Counted from the first letter of the stretch, positions 44,516-53,689 are shown. The stretch: 64,000 bases of DNA from HGM04593 sp045657945 (GCA_045657945.1 JAZOUB010000009.1:1-64000), one strand, 5' to 3'. The notes: generated by a model from the letters alone, not told the origin. Program-made: numbers and translations.

Positions 44516-46021
44516 TCAGCCACAATGGAAATAGCGCTGCACAAGCTTGAGCATCTCGTCGCGGTTGTCACCGATGTCGGCTCTCAAGGTGCGGTCGTCG
44601 TATGAACGCAGGCGCTTTATTATACCGTCAATCATTGCAGGGCTGAAGACATTGTACTGCTCGAACACAGTACGCTGACGCTCCAGGCAGTCGGCACTTG
44701 CGGCACAGCTGTCGGGCAGCTGCTCAAGCATAGCCAGTTTTGACTCATTTTCTTTTTGATGGATATTCACATTCACGTATGTACGCTCTGCTATCTCCAG
44801 TGCATTCTCAAATTCAAAACCATGACGGCAAGCCACAGCCAAGCCGGCTATGAGCTGATAGAGGTCGGCAGAGCCATCGGGTGAACGCATCTCCACGGTC
44901 TGCTTCATCGATGTGTCGTAATTGCTTGCGCCCTCCAACGGATTGGCAATGCGGCACATGTCGCTCTTGGCAGCCCAACCCAGCGGCACGCGCACCAGAA
45001 CCGAGCGGTTGCGGTCGCCCCAACAGATGTTTGTAGGCGCCTCCTGGTGTGGAACAAGGCGGAAATATGATGTAGGGTTAGTGTTTCCGAATGCTGTTAT
45101 AGACGGAGCAAGCACCATCATGCCGGCAATGGCACGGCGTGCATTCTGCGACAGCTTGCCCTCGCCATCGAGCATAACATTGGCTCCGTCGTTCATCAGG
45201 CGCATGTGGACATGCAGGCCCGAACCGGCCTTTCCGGCAGTAATCTTGGGCGCAAAGGTAACATCATAGCCATACTTGAAAGCAAGGTTGCGGATAATCC
45301 ACTTTGCAATCATCAGCTGGTCGGCAGCCTCCTCGGCAGGGACAGGCAAGAACTCAATCTCGTTCTGCTCATACACCATGTCGTCAATGGTAAAGTTACC
45401 AACCTCGGAGTGGCCATACTTTATCTGTCCACCGGCCTGGGCAATATAAGCCATGCACTCGGTGCGGAAGTCGTTGAACTTGGCATAGGGAGCCGACTCA
45501 TGGTAACCCTTTTGGTCAGTTGCAGGGTACATGCCGCTGTCGGGAGCAATCACATAATACTCAAGCTCACCCATCGCTTGGAACTGCAGGCCGGTTACCT
45601 CGTTGAACGCACGGCACGCCTTGCGCAAGGTGTTCTCGGGCGAACTCTCAAGCGGTTCACCGTCCTTGTTGAAATATGAGCAGAGCATTGACAATGTAGG
45701 AATCTCGGCAAACGGATCAACGAATGCCGTGCTGAAACGTGGCAACACATAGAGGTCGCTACTGCCTGCCTCAATAAACGGGAAGAGCGACGAGCCGTCG
45801 ACGCGCTCGCCACAGGTGAGTATGGCATCCAGGTATGCAGCACTGTTTATCACAAAGTTCAGTGTCTTGAGCCTTCCGTCACCCGCAGGGTACATGAAGT
45901 TGACCATCCTGATGCCGTTCTCCTTTATGTAACGCACTATGTCGGCCTTTGTAAACTCACGACAAGGCTTTCCAAGAAAAGCCACTACCCTGTTAGGGCT
46001 CATTTCCAAAGATGTATCCAT
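44516..46021 (-). CDS. glnA: Glutamine synthetase
   Basis: ATP-dependent synthesis of glutamine from glutamate and ammonia. Type I-like catalytic domain: GAGELEYYV-type AMGELEYYVIAP, ITAGKAGSGLHVHMRL (metal/ATP site), NPTSYFRLVPHQEAP and NRSVLVRVPLG. 501 aa from ATG 46021; longer starts into the upstream spacer are unlikely. No adenylylation-site tyrosine motif can be assigned with confidence. Single gene on the minus strand. Confidence 0.93.
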   Translation of the reverse strand: MDTSLEMSPNRVVAFLGKPCREFTKADIVRYIKENGIRMVNFMYPAGDGRLKTLNFVINSAAYLDAILTCGERVDGSSLFPFIEAGSSDLYVLPRFSTAFVDPFAEIPTLSMLCSYFNKDGEPLESSPENTLRKACRAFNEVTGLQFQAMGELEYYVIAPDSGMYPATDQKGYHESAPYAKFNDFRTECMAYIAQAGGQIKYGHSEVGNFTIDDMVYEQNEIEFLPVPAEEAADQLMIAKWIIRNLAFKYGYDVTFAPKITAGKAGSGLHVHMRLMNDGANVMLDGEGKLSQNARRAIAGMMVLAPSITAFGNTNPTSYFRLVPHQEAPTNICWGDRNRSVLVRVPLGWAAKSDMCRIANPLEGASNYDTSMKQTVEMRSPDGSADLYQLIAGLAVACRHGFEFENALEIAERTYVNVNIHQKENESKLAMLEQLPDSCAASADCLERQRTVFEQYNVFSPAMIDGIIKRLRSYDDRTLRADIGDNRDEMLKLVQRYFHCG

Positions 46022-46130
46022 AAGAACAAATATTTGATAATCATTAAAAGACAACAGAGCGCAGGCACTCTTTGTTATACCGCAAAGTTATCCATTTAAT
46101 TGAAACAAAAAAATTTAAAGCAAATAATTA

Positions 46131-46160
46131 TTGAAACTGTTGAAACATCTGCTATTTTTG
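46131..46160 (+). promoter_or_regulatory. Promoter of the 20-aa-repeat protein
   Basis: TTG (46131-46133), 19 bases, TATTTTTG (46153-46160); the start codon follows 14 bases later. Confidence 0.65.
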
Positions 46161-46174
46161 CAAAAAAAGAGAGC

Positions 46175-46627
46175 ATGAAAAAGTTTCTTACGATAATAAT
46201 GGTCATTGTGCCAATGATGGCAGCCGCGCAGTCAAGGCTATACCGTGGCAACAGCACATACAGCAGCGACATACTATGTACCTATGACGGCAAGTACCTT
46301 TACCGTGGCAACAGCACATACAGCAGCGATGTTGTACTCACATATGACGGCCGGTATGTATATGACGGCCGCAGTACATACAGTAGCGACATTGTGCTCA
46401 CATTCGATGGCAAGTACATCTATGGCGGGCGCAGCACATACAGCAACGACATACTCTTCACATTCGACGGCAGACACCTGTACCGCGGCCGCAGTACATA
46501 CAGTAGCGACATACTGCTCACCATCGATGGCAAACACATCTACCGCGGCCGCAGCACATACAGCAGCGACATACTCTACACCGTAAAAGGAAGCATACCT
46601 ATAGTGGTACTCGTGATGCTGATATAA
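46175..46627 (+). CDS. Small secreted protein of six 20-residue repeats
   Basis: 150 aa; signal peptide MKKFLTIIMVIVPMMAAAQ, then six near-identical repeats with the core YRGNSTYSSDILCTYDGKY and a short hydrophobic tail (SIPIVVLVMLI). The DNA repeats as 60-bp units from about 46237 to 46596. The regular STYSSD and DG turns suggest a beta-solenoid or propeller-like fold. I do not recognise a family. Expressed from its own promoter and ended by a strong terminator. Confidence 0.75.
   Translation: MKKFLTIIMVIVPMMAAAQSRLYRGNSTYSSDILCTYDGKYLYRGNSTYSSDVVLTYDGRYVYDGRSTYSSDIVLTFDGKYIYGGRSTYSNDILFTFDGRHLYRGRSTYSSDILLTIDGKHIYRGRSTYSSDILYTVKGSIPIVVLVMLI
46237..46596 (+). repeat. 60-bp in-frame tandem repeats (about six units)
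   Basis: Each unit carries ACATACAGCAGCGACAT or a close variant at the same phase; unit length 60 bp keeps the frame. Copy number could change by slippage or recombination. Confidence 0.85.
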
Positions 46628-46631
46628 AGAC

Positions 46632-46658
46632 AAGATGGTGGTTCAAAACCACCATCTT
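46632..46658. terminator. Bidirectional terminator
   Basis: AAGATGGTGGTT/AACCACCATCTT hairpin between two convergent genes. Confidence 0.85.
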
Positions 46659-46697
46659 CTTTATAAATGAATCCAAAGCCAAAATTGTATCAGATTT

Positions 46698-47156
46698 TTA
46701 TCTTGGTAGAACAGAAACATTGCCACACATAGGTGGAGAAATGGTATGGTTGTTCGCAGGCGCGAACTGCTTTGAAAGTTCTGTCTCTTCGAGTTTCTGC
46801 AAAAGGAACATGTACAATGCTTCATTAACCTTCCTTTGGTCAATAAGATTCTGAAGTACCTCTTCGCCTTGTGCAGTTGTCTTGATTCTTTCTATAGCCT
46901 CATCAATGGCTTCAAGTTCCAGTTTGATTTCCTCCGCCCGACTCCTGATGAATTCATCCGTCTTCTGAATTACACAATCATTTTCCTCATTGCTGAGTTG
47001 AACAGAGATTGCAGGCACACTATCTACTACATTTGTATTTTCAACAGACACGCCTGACAGAATAAACAAAGAGTTTTCAGTGTTGTCTGACTTATTATTA
47101 CTACAGGCAACACAAAACATTGCAAATGCCACAAGCAATATATATATACGTTTCAT
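46698..47156 (-). CDS. Lipoprotein with a Wzz/GNVR-like coiled-coil tail
   Basis: 152 aa; signal MKRIYILLVAFAMFCVAC with lipobox. The C-terminal half (IDQRKVNEALYMFLLQKLEE followed by TELSKQFAPANNHTI) strongly resembles the end of the periplasmic domain of Wzz/BY-kinase chain-length regulators, where R-x-x-x-NE-LY-x-LLQK-EE is the conserved GNVR pattern. The transmembrane helices and kinase are absent. It may therefore be a detached helical partner of polysaccharide export, or a decayed fragment recruited as a lipoprotein. Confidence 0.7.
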   Translation of the reverse strand: MKRIYILLVAFAMFCVACSNNKSDNTENSLFILSGVSVENTNVVDSVPAISVQLSNEENDCVIQKTDEFIRSRAEEIKLELEAIDEAIERIKTTAQGEEVLQNLIDQRKVNEALYMFLLQKLEETELSKQFAPANNHTISPPMCGNVSVLPR

Positions 47157-47241
47157 ATTGTACAAATATCAAGTTTTATTCTCAAACATATAAATTCATT
47201 CAATGCAACAGTGCGCCAAGTTTGCTTTTTAGTCAGCCCCA

Positions 47242-48171
47242 TTATCCCTTGCGAGCATTTATAATATAAATCCCCGTCATCGCCAGCAAGGCCGCAATAA
47301 GATATTTCCAGTAGAACGGTTCGCCAAGGCAGAGGCACGATGTCACAGCACCTACAACAGGAATGAGCGAGTTGAAGATGGCAACCTTGCCCACAGGATT
47401 GCAGCTGAGCAACTTGTTATAAAGTGTGAAGCCGAGTGATGAAATGCAGATGAGTAAGAAGAGTATGCCAACACCGGCTGCTGTTATAAATGGCAACGTG
47501 CCACCCATGAACAAACCAGGCAACACAAGCATCACACCACCAATGGCAAGGCTGTAACCTGTGGCGGCAAAGACATTGGCATGACGACCAAGCCCCCTTG
47601 TCATGAGACCGGCAAATGCAGAACAGACGGCATTGAGAATAATCATTCCGTCGCCCATGAATGTGAAGCCACCACCTGCGCCGCCACCCACATTCAGCAC
47701 CAGGATACCGGCAAAACCAATGACGCAACCAAGAATCTTGGCAGGTGTGAGTTTGTCGCTCTTGAAGAAAGCACATGCCAATAATACGAGAGTGAAAACG
47801 CCCAATGAATTAAGGATTGCAGCCCTTGCACCCTCACTGTGTGAGAGACCTATGTAGAAGAATGCATAGTGTATTGTTGTGTTCAGAAGGGCATATCCAA
47901 GAATATATGCCATGCCCGATGGTTTGTTCACCTTGAGACTCACGCCCTTTGCCTTTGCAATGGCAAGCACGATAAGACCAGATAGTGTAAAACGCACGCC
48001 GGCAAAGAGCATTTTACTCGCTGTCATGTCCTGCGCAATACCAAACTCATCGAAACCAAGTTTTATAAGTGGATAGGCCCATCCCCACGCCACTGCAGCC
48101 GTGAGGGCAAGGAGTGCAACCCACCCCCTGCGCTGGAATATTGCAACTTTTGTTGTATTGTTGTTACTCAT
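47242..48171 (-). CDS. EamA/DMT-family transporter
   Basis: 309-aa inner-membrane protein with ten predicted helices in two EamA repeats (GVRFTLSGLIVLAIAKAKGV, then GILFLLICISSLGFTLYNKL). N-terminal WGWAYPLIKLGF is typical. Drug/metabolite exporter with unknown substrate. Single gene. Confidence 0.9.
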   Translation of the reverse strand: MSNNNTTKVAIFQRRGWVALLALTAAVAWGWAYPLIKLGFDEFGIAQDMTASKMLFAGVRFTLSGLIVLAIAKAKGVSLKVNKPSGMAYILGYALLNTTIHYAFFYIGLSHSEGARAAILNSLGVFTLVLLACAFFKSDKLTPAKILGCVIGFAGILVLNVGGGAGGGFTFMGDGMIILNAVCSAFAGLMTRGLGRHANVFAATGYSLAIGGVMLVLPGLFMGGTLPFITAAGVGILFLLICISSLGFTLYNKLLSCNPVGKVAIFNSLIPVVGAVTSCLCLGEPFYWKYLIAALLAMTGIYIINARKG

Positions 48172-48187
48172 ATTGATACTGTGAATT

Positions 48188-48481
48188 TCACGTCACTGCT
48201 ACAGCCACAAGTGTTTCGTCATAGGGCCAATGGGGCTGGTAAAAGAGCGGACGTTCAATGCCGTCTATTCCATCCCAGTTTACATACTTTAGACCTTCGA
48301 ACGAAGGCGCGCCAAACTCGAACGAACGCCCGTAAAGCACCACCACTCCACGCGCCTCATCCACACGCCACAAACCACCACCGTATGGACAATCCTCGTC
48401 CCAGCGCAACAGGTTCCTGTGATGATAGACATTACCGAACTTGAGTTCGCCCTCGTTTGTAATTATGAATTTCTGGTACAT
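48188..48481 (-). CDS. Small conserved-looking protein, unknown function
   Basis: 97 aa from ATG 48481 (MYQKFIITNEGELKFGNVYH). Rich in Trp, Tyr and Gly (CPYGGGLWRVDEARG), no signal peptide. A longer start at 48526 is possible but adds a poor segment. Family not recognised. Confidence 0.6.
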   Translation of the reverse strand: MYQKFIITNEGELKFGNVYHHRNLLRWDEDCPYGGGLWRVDEARGVVVLYGRSFEFGAPSFEGLKYVNWDGIDGIERPLFYQPHWPYDETLVAVAVT

Positions 48482-48569
48482 TGTTCCTTTGTAGTTCAGT
48501 GCTTTCGACACAAGAGTGCCCTTCAATCAAAATATTTTCAAAAAAAATCCTTTTTTCAAAACAAAACAG

Positions 48570-48598
48570 CCGGTTCAATTGTTATATAACTAAACCGG
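48570..48598 (-). terminator. Likely terminator after the GH20 gene
   Basis: CCGGTT/AACCGG arms with an inner palindrome; on the minus strand it is followed by a T-rich run. Confidence 0.5.
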
Positions 48599-48685
48599 TA
48601 TGGGATAATGTCTCCCCTACACCGGGTCGAACGGTGTGAGTGCGTGATGTTGACTTTGTGATGACGAACACTCCGCCGTTCTTCT

Positions 48686-50296
48686 TTATCTGCGCGGTAC
48701 AATTTCGAATGGTACACGGAACGAAACTCCACAACGCATCAAGTCATAAAGATTGGGATATATGCGCTGCTTGAAACTCTCCCAGCTACGCTGTTCCATG
48801 CTACTCCACCCGGCCTCGGCAATGGCAAGGCCACGAGGAAAGAACATATAGTTCACACGGTTTATGTCCTTGATAGCCTCGGCCCACATTGTAGCCATGA
48901 CACCCATTACATTATCGGTCTCTTCCAAAGACTTGCCATATGCAGGGTCAAGCCTGTAGGATGTCTCAAGGCTTGTGATAGGCATTCCCCAGTTGTTATA
49001 CTCGGGCAGGTCATTGCTCCATTGCGGATAGTCGAGATAGGTATGCTCGCCCGGTGCCATTATGAGTTTGTGTCCATACTTATGTGTCAGCTCCATACAT
49101 TTTGGAGTGAGCGCATTGCGCCACGTCACCAATGTCACATCCTGGGGATAAGGGAAAAGATAGTCGTGCGCAGGTGGCCATATATTGTCGAGCTCGCACC
49201 ATAGGATTGCTTCCTTGCCATTCTCGCGCACAAACTCAAGCATGCGCCCGAAGAAGATGTTCATCAGCTGCGACGGCTCGGTGTAACCATGCTTCTCCAT
49301 CAGAGCCTTGCAGTCGTCACACTTTGCCCAGTTCTCCTTAACGGCTGCCTCATCGCCACCAAGGTGTATGTAGCGCGACGGGAATATCGCTGCAATCTCG
49401 CCAATAATGTCACAATAGACACTATAGACCTCATCGCAATGCGCACAAACCATCATGTTTGTGGTGTGTCCCAAATTCTTCTCATCGCCATGGCGGAACG
49501 CACAGCCCAAATGGGGATATGCAGCAAGAATGGCAACCGAATGACCGGGAATATCAAGCTCTGGCACAATCTCCACGTTGCGCGCCGCAGCATATTTTAC
49601 CAAATCCTTCAACTGCTCCTGAGTGTAGAAACCATTGTCGGGACCATTGTCGCCACCTCGTGGGTTACGATGTGCACCAATCTCGGTCAATCTTGGGTGG
49701 CTCTTTATCTCCACACGCCATCCTTGGTCATCGGTCAGGTGCAGCTGCAGGACATTATACTTGTACTTCGCCATCTGGTCAATGAAGAACTTGACATCAT
49801 CGACCGGGAGGAAATGACGCGCAGGGTCCAGCATCACGGCACGGTAGCCATAGCGTGGAGCATCGTCAATGCGCACGGGAGCGGCCTTGCCCTGCGCGCT
49901 GTTGTTTGCGTCGCCAAGCAGCAGTTGGTCGAGCGTTTTAAGGGCATAATAAATGCCACTGCGACTACCCTCTATTGTAATGCACTTGCGGTCGATGTCA
50001 ATTGTATAGCTCTCGGGCAAGGCATCGCTGTTCTCCTTTATCACAACGCGGTTGCTACCCTTGGCAGGCAATTGAATACCGGTACGCACAGCAACAATCT
50101 CCTTCAGTTCTTCAATCACGAAAAGACTGTCACTCATGTTGCAGTCAATTGCACCCACTTTGGCAAAATCGAAATGCTTGCCCTCTTTCAGTTCCACCTT
50201 CTGCGGCATTGGCAACAACGCCGACAAGTTATCCTGTGCATTCACACCAAGTGCACACACGCACAGGAGCAAGAAGTATTTGAATCTGTTCATCAT
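48686..50296 (-). CDS. Family GH20 beta-N-acetylhexosaminidase
   Basis: 536-aa secreted or periplasmic exoglycosidase that removes terminal GlcNAc/GalNAc from host glycans. Signal peptide MNRFKYFLLLCVCALGVNA. An N-terminal GH20b domain precedes the TIM barrel. The catalytic Asp-Glu pair is in HLGGDEA; LHLTDDQGWRVEIK, DIPGHS and MATMWAE are further signatures. The mechanism is substrate-assisted. Together with the M60 protease it fits mucin-glycan use. Confidence 0.95.
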   Translation of the reverse strand: MMNRFKYFLLLCVCALGVNAQDNLSALLPMPQKVELKEGKHFDFAKVGAIDCNMSDSLFVIEELKEIVAVRTGIQLPAKGSNRVVIKENSDALPESYTIDIDRKCITIEGSRSGIYYALKTLDQLLLGDANNSAQGKAAPVRIDDAPRYGYRAVMLDPARHFLPVDDVKFFIDQMAKYKYNVLQLHLTDDQGWRVEIKSHPRLTEIGAHRNPRGGDNGPDNGFYTQEQLKDLVKYAAARNVEIVPELDIPGHSVAILAAYPHLGCAFRHGDEKNLGHTTNMMVCAHCDEVYSVYCDIIGEIAAIFPSRYIHLGGDEAAVKENWAKCDDCKALMEKHGYTEPSQLMNIFFGRMLEFVRENGKEAILWCELDNIWPPAHDYLFPYPQDVTLVTWRNALTPKCMELTHKYGHKLIMAPGEHTYLDYPQWSNDLPEYNNWGMPITSLETSYRLDPAYGKSLEETDNVMGVMATMWAEAIKDINRVNYMFFPRGLAIAEAGWSSMEQRSWESFKQRIYPNLYDLMRCGVSFRVPFEIVPRR

Positions 50297-50439
50297 AAAT
50301 ATTTGCTTTTATCAATTACTAAGTTCCAAAGGTATAAATAACTTATAAAATATGCAAACATCCCTTAAAAACCCCTTACAATATCTTGCTCATATAGATT
50401 TTTAGGTATATCTTCGGCGAGCAGATGAAATAGGAAGCA

Positions 50440-51057
50440 ATGAAACAGGAGATTAACCCACAGGAAACACCGCGTGCCAATGCCTTTTCGCTTTGGATGA
50501 CATCACCCATGCCAATGGTCACATTGACCAAGACCTTCAATGTGGGTGGTCTGCTCAAGGCTAGCAGGAAAAGCGGCATAAAGTTCAATGCCCTGCTCTG
50601 CTGGTGCATTGGCAAGGCAGCAAGCGGAATACAGGAGTTCTACACCCTGCCTGAGCAAGGAAAGCTCTACAGATATGACCGCATTGCCATAAATGTAATT
50701 GTGAACAACTGCAAGGGCGGGATAAACTCATGCGACATTGCGTTCAGCGAGGACATTGCCGTGTTCGCTGCAGACTACAACAGATTGACTACGCAAGTTG
50801 CAAGCGAGTGCAGCAGCTCTTTCCTCGAGGATTATATGGTTGTGGGCACATCGGCCATGATACAGACCGAGCTCGACTGCATCGTGAACCAGTACACCGA
50901 CAAGTTCTGCAACCCCATGGTGATGTGGGGCAAGTACCGCAAGAAACTGTTAGGCACAACATTGCCCCTCTCGTTCCAGTTCCACCATGTGCAGATGGAC
51001 GGTGGCCATGGCGCGACATTCCTTGAACAGCTACAAAAGGAGATAAACAGGATATGA
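50440..51057 (+). CDS. Chloramphenicol acetyltransferase-fold (CatA-like) protein
   Basis: 205 aa. The catalytic block FHHVQMDGGHGATFL matches HHxxxDGxH of type A CAT, and the N-terminal part (TSPMPMVTLTKTFNV) is family-like. Slightly short against ~215-219 aa. Whether it acetylates chloramphenicol or another small substrate cannot be told; chromosomal CAT-like proteins with other roles are common. The stop overlaps the next start by four bases. Confidence 0.82.
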   Translation: MKQEINPQETPRANAFSLWMTSPMPMVTLTKTFNVGGLLKASRKSGIKFNALLCWCIGKAASGIQEFYTLPEQGKLYRYDRIAINVIVNNCKGGINSCDIAFSEDIAVFAADYNRLTTQVASECSSSFLEDYMVVGTSAMIQTELDCIVNQYTDKFCNPMVMWGKYRKKLLGTTLPLSFQFHHVQMDGGHGATFLEQLQKEINRI

Positions 51058-51251
51058 CACCTCCAAAGCACGATGAATCGACAAGAGAAGAGAGGCGCGC
51101 CTATGTGCTGGAGGCATGGAAATGCCTCAATGATTGCGAGGCATGCGGCAAGTGCCGCATACTGCGTGGCCGCGACCCCGAGACATTATATGCCGACTAC
51201 ATCGACGGCACACGCAGCTACATTGAGATAACATTGGAGATAAGGAGATAG
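51054..51251 (+). CDS. Small cysteine-motif protein
   Basis: 65 aa. Contains CLNDCEACGKCRILRGRD, a short Cys cluster that could bind metal, then a conserved-looking YADYIDGTRSYIEITLEIR. Function unknown. It overlaps the CAT-like gene by four bases (ATGA), so the products are probably made together. Confidence 0.6.
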   Translation: MTPPKHDESTREERRAYVLEAWKCLNDCEACGKCRILRGRDPETLYADYIDGTRSYIEITLEIRR

Positions 51252-51297
51252 AATTTACATTATTTATAACTGACAACTATTAAAAACAAAAAAGATT

Positions 51298-51477
51298 ATG
51301 GAAACAAAAGAGAAAGTATTGCAAGTGATGAGAGAAGCAGGTGAACCGGTAAACGCAGGCAAGATTGCTGAACTCGGCGGTATCGACCGCAAGGAGGTTG
51401 ACAAGGCCATGAAACAGCTCAAGGAGGAGGGCGCAATCGTTTCGCCCGTGCGTTGCAAGTGGGAACCTGCAAAGTAA
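51298..51477 (+). CDS. Small winged-helix protein
   Basis: 59 aa: METKEKVLQVMREAGEPVNA, then AELGGIDRKEVDKAMKQLKE and a short GAIVSPVRCKWEPA wing. This is a stand-alone winged-helix fold of the kind found as short transcription-factor-like proteins in Bacteroidales. Its own start follows 46 bases after the previous gene, and a good terminator follows. Confidence 0.75.
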   Translation: METKEKVLQVMREAGEPVNAGKIAELGGIDRKEVDKAMKQLKEEGAIVSPVRCKWEPAK

Positions 51478-51497
51478 ATGACAAATAGAATTATTAT

Positions 51498-51541
51498 AGC
51501 GGACAACAACTCTTTGAATCAGGAGCGGTTGTCCGCTGTTT
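51498..51541 (+). terminator. Rho-independent terminator
   Basis: AGCGGACAAC paired with GTTGTCCGCT, followed by GTTTTTAT. Confidence 0.8.
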
Positions 51542-51586
51542 TTATATAAAATGGCTGAACGGATATACAAATCCCTATAAAAGAAG

Positions 51587-51845
51587 TATATTTGAGCTAA
51601 AGCTCCAATATAATAGGCACTCGCTTTGAAAAATACTGAAGCAAGCTTCGTATTTCTCTCTCGTTTGAGTTATATTTGAGCTAAGGCTCCAATATAATAG
51701 GCACTCACTTTGAAAAATACTGAAGCAAGCTTCGTATTTCTCTCTCGTTTGAGTTATATTTGAGCTAAGGCTCCAATATAATAGGCACTCACTTTGAAAA
51801 ATACTGAAGCAAGCTTCGTATTTCTCTCTCGTTTGAGTTATATTT
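51587..51845. repeat. Tandem array of an 84-bp palindromic element (three units plus a partial)
   Basis: Units begin at 51587, 51671 and 51755, with the fourth cut at 51839. Each holds an AATACTGAAGC/GCTTCGTATT palindrome and a smaller GAGCTAAGGCTC hairpin. Units 2 and 3 are identical; unit 1 has two changes. The minus-strand layout (CAAAC-GAG...AAGCTT...GAGTGCCTAT) matches the single copies at 1121-1276, so this is a local expansion of that family. 84 is divisible by three, which creates a spurious open frame. The last unit supplies TATATTTG 27 bases before the SDR start. Confidence 0.85.
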
Positions 51846-51846
51846 G
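51839..51846 (+). promoter_or_regulatory. Likely -7 box of the SDR gene
   Basis: TATATTTG at the array end, with TTCG 20 bases upstream inside the last palindrome; 19 bases to the start. Confidence 0.5.
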
Positions 51847-51865
51847 CCAAATAACAGTCAACATT

Positions 51866-52591
51866 ATGCAGCAGACATTCAAGGACAAAGTAGTAATAGT
51901 TACAGGCGGAGCAAACGGCATTGGAAAGTGCGTAGCCAATGAATTCCGTGCCGCCGGAGCACATGTATATGTCATAGACAAGGAGCCGGGCGAGCATTTC
52001 GTCGGGGACATTTCAAAAAAAGAGGTTCTTGAGGCATTCACATCGGAAATTCTCAAGAACCACGAAAAAGTAGATTGCATAATAAACAATGCCCTGCCAC
52101 TGATGAAGGGAATTGACGAGTGTACATACGAGGAGTTCCAGTATGCACTCAACGTTGGTGTCACTGCCCCTTTCTACCTTGTCAAGTTGCTCAAGCCACA
52201 CTTGGCAAACGGCGCATCAATAATCAACATATCATCGTCGCGCGACCGCATGAGCCAACCGCAGACAGAGAGCTACACTGCTGCCAAAGGCGGCATTGCC
52301 GCACTCACCCACTCCCTTGCTGTGAGCTTTGCCGGCAAGGCAAGAGTGAACTCCATCTCCCCCGGATGGATTGACACCACCGGCACCGTTTACCAAGGTG
52401 CCGATGCCACACAGCAGCCCTGTGGCCGCGTCGGCAACCCAATGGATATTGCCAACATGGTAATGTTCCTGTGCAGCGACAAGGCAGGCTTCATCACCGG
52501 TGAAAACATATGCATCGATGGCGGCATGACCAGGCAGATGATATACCACGGTGACAACGGCTGGTCTCTTGCTGCCGGACAAGATAAATAA
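51866..52591 (+). CDS. Short-chain dehydrogenase/reductase
   Basis: 241-aa NAD(P)-dependent oxidoreductase. Cofactor motif VTGGANGIGK, NN[A] motif IINNALP and catalytic Ser-Tyr-Lys (ISSSRDRMSQPQTESYTAAK). The C-terminal SPGWIDTTG and GGMTRQM match classical SDRs. Substrate unknown. Start ATG 51866 directly follows the tandem palindromes. Confidence 0.92.
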   Translation: MQQTFKDKVVIVTGGANGIGKCVANEFRAAGAHVYVIDKEPGEHFVGDISKKEVLEAFTSEILKNHEKVDCIINNALPLMKGIDECTYEEFQYALNVGVTAPFYLVKLLKPHLANGASIINISSSRDRMSQPQTESYTAAKGGIAALTHSLAVSFAGKARVNSISPGWIDTTGTVYQGADATQQPCGRVGNPMDIANMVMFLCSDKAGFITGENICIDGGMTRQMIYHGDNGWSLAAGQDK

Positions 52592-52681
52592 ACGTCTTGA
52601 CAAAGAGGAGAGTTTCAAGAGAAGTTTTTTTTACAAACCGGAATCTTTTTATACTTTTGCCGGTAACAATCCAACCAACAC

Positions 52682-53689
52682 ATGAGAGCAGCAATATATG
52701 GCGCAGGATCATTGGGAACAATCCTTGGCGCATACATCACAAAGAACGGCGGCAGCATTGAACTGATAAACCGCAACAAGGTACACATTGAGGCACTGCA
52801 AAAGAATGGTGCACGAGTAACGGGAACAGTAAATTTTACCCAGCAGGTAACTGCATACACACCACAGGAGATGAGCGGCAAGTACGACATCATCTTCCTC
52901 ATGACCAAGCAACAACAGAACAACGAGGTTGTCACATTCATAAAGGAGTTCCTTGCCACAGACGGTGTAATTGTCACCCTGCAGAACGGCATACCCGAAC
53001 TGCTCATTGGTGAGATTGTGGGCGAAGAACGTGTACTTGGCTGCACCGTGGCATGGGGAGCAACGATGCAGGAACCCGGCGTGTGCGAACTCACCAGTGC
53101 ACCCGACTCGCTATCATTCTCCATAGGCTCATTATCGGCAAAGGAGAACAGACACTTGGACAATGTAAAGAAACTGCTCGAGATGATGGGAACTGTTGAA
53201 GTCGATAGCAACTTCATTGGCTCACGCTGGAGCAAGTTGCTCATCAACTCAGCATTCTCGGGCATGAGCGCAGTGCTGGGCTGCACATTCGGCGAGGCAG
53301 CAAAGGAGAAGGCATCGCGCCGCATAGTACAGGCACTCATCAAGGAGAGCATCGATGTGTGCGCAGCAGGCAACATAAAGATTGAGCCCGTGCAGGGCAA
53401 GGACATCGTTAAGTTGCTCGATTACAAGAGCCGGTTGAAGAAAGCCTTCTCATTCTTCATCATTCCAATAGCCATACGCAAGCACGCAAAACTAAAGGCA
53501 AGCATGTTGCAGGATCTTGAGAAGAACAAGAAAACCGAGGTCGATGCCATCAACGGCGTGGTGAGCGCATTCGGCCGCAAGGTTGGCGTCCCCACCCCAA
53601 TGAACGACAAGGTTGTCGAAATAATACACGGCATTGAGGACGGCAAGCTAAAGCCAACATTCAGCAACCTCGAATACTTTACAAGATAA
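52682..53689 (+). CDS. panE: 2-dehydropantoate 2-reductase
   Basis: Reduces ketopantoate to pantoate in coenzyme A synthesis. N-terminal GAGSLGTILGAYI Rossmann motif, LMTKQQQN, LQNGIPE and the catalytic Lys/Asn region SRWSKLLINSAFSG. 335 aa, longer than E. coli PanE because of an insert near 245-290 that is common in this branch. TACTTTTG at 52651-52658 is a plausible -7 box. Confidence 0.88.
   Translation: MRAAIYGAGSLGTILGAYITKNGGSIELINRNKVHIEALQKNGARVTGTVNFTQQVTAYTPQEMSGKYDIIFLMTKQQQNNEVVTFIKEFLATDGVIVTLQNGIPELLIGEIVGEERVLGCTVAWGATMQEPGVCELTSAPDSLSFSIGSLSAKENRHLDNVKKLLEMMGTVEVDSNFIGSRWSKLLINSAFSGMSAVLGCTFGEAAKEKASRRIVQALIKESIDVCAAGNIKIEPVQGKDIVKLLDYKSRLKKAFSFFIIPIAIRKHAKLKASMLQDLEKNKKTEVDAINGVVSAFGRKVGVPTPMNDKVVEIIHGIEDGKLKPTFSNLEYFTR

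Noticed and set aside
51587..51845. CRISPR-like array
   Set aside because: Units are 84 bp of continuous repeat without unique spacers, and no cas genes are near.
51575..51997. 140-aa minus-strand frame with a 28-residue peptide repeat
   Set aside because: The frame exists only because the palindromic DNA unit is 84 bp (a multiple of three); it overlaps the SDR start on the other strand.
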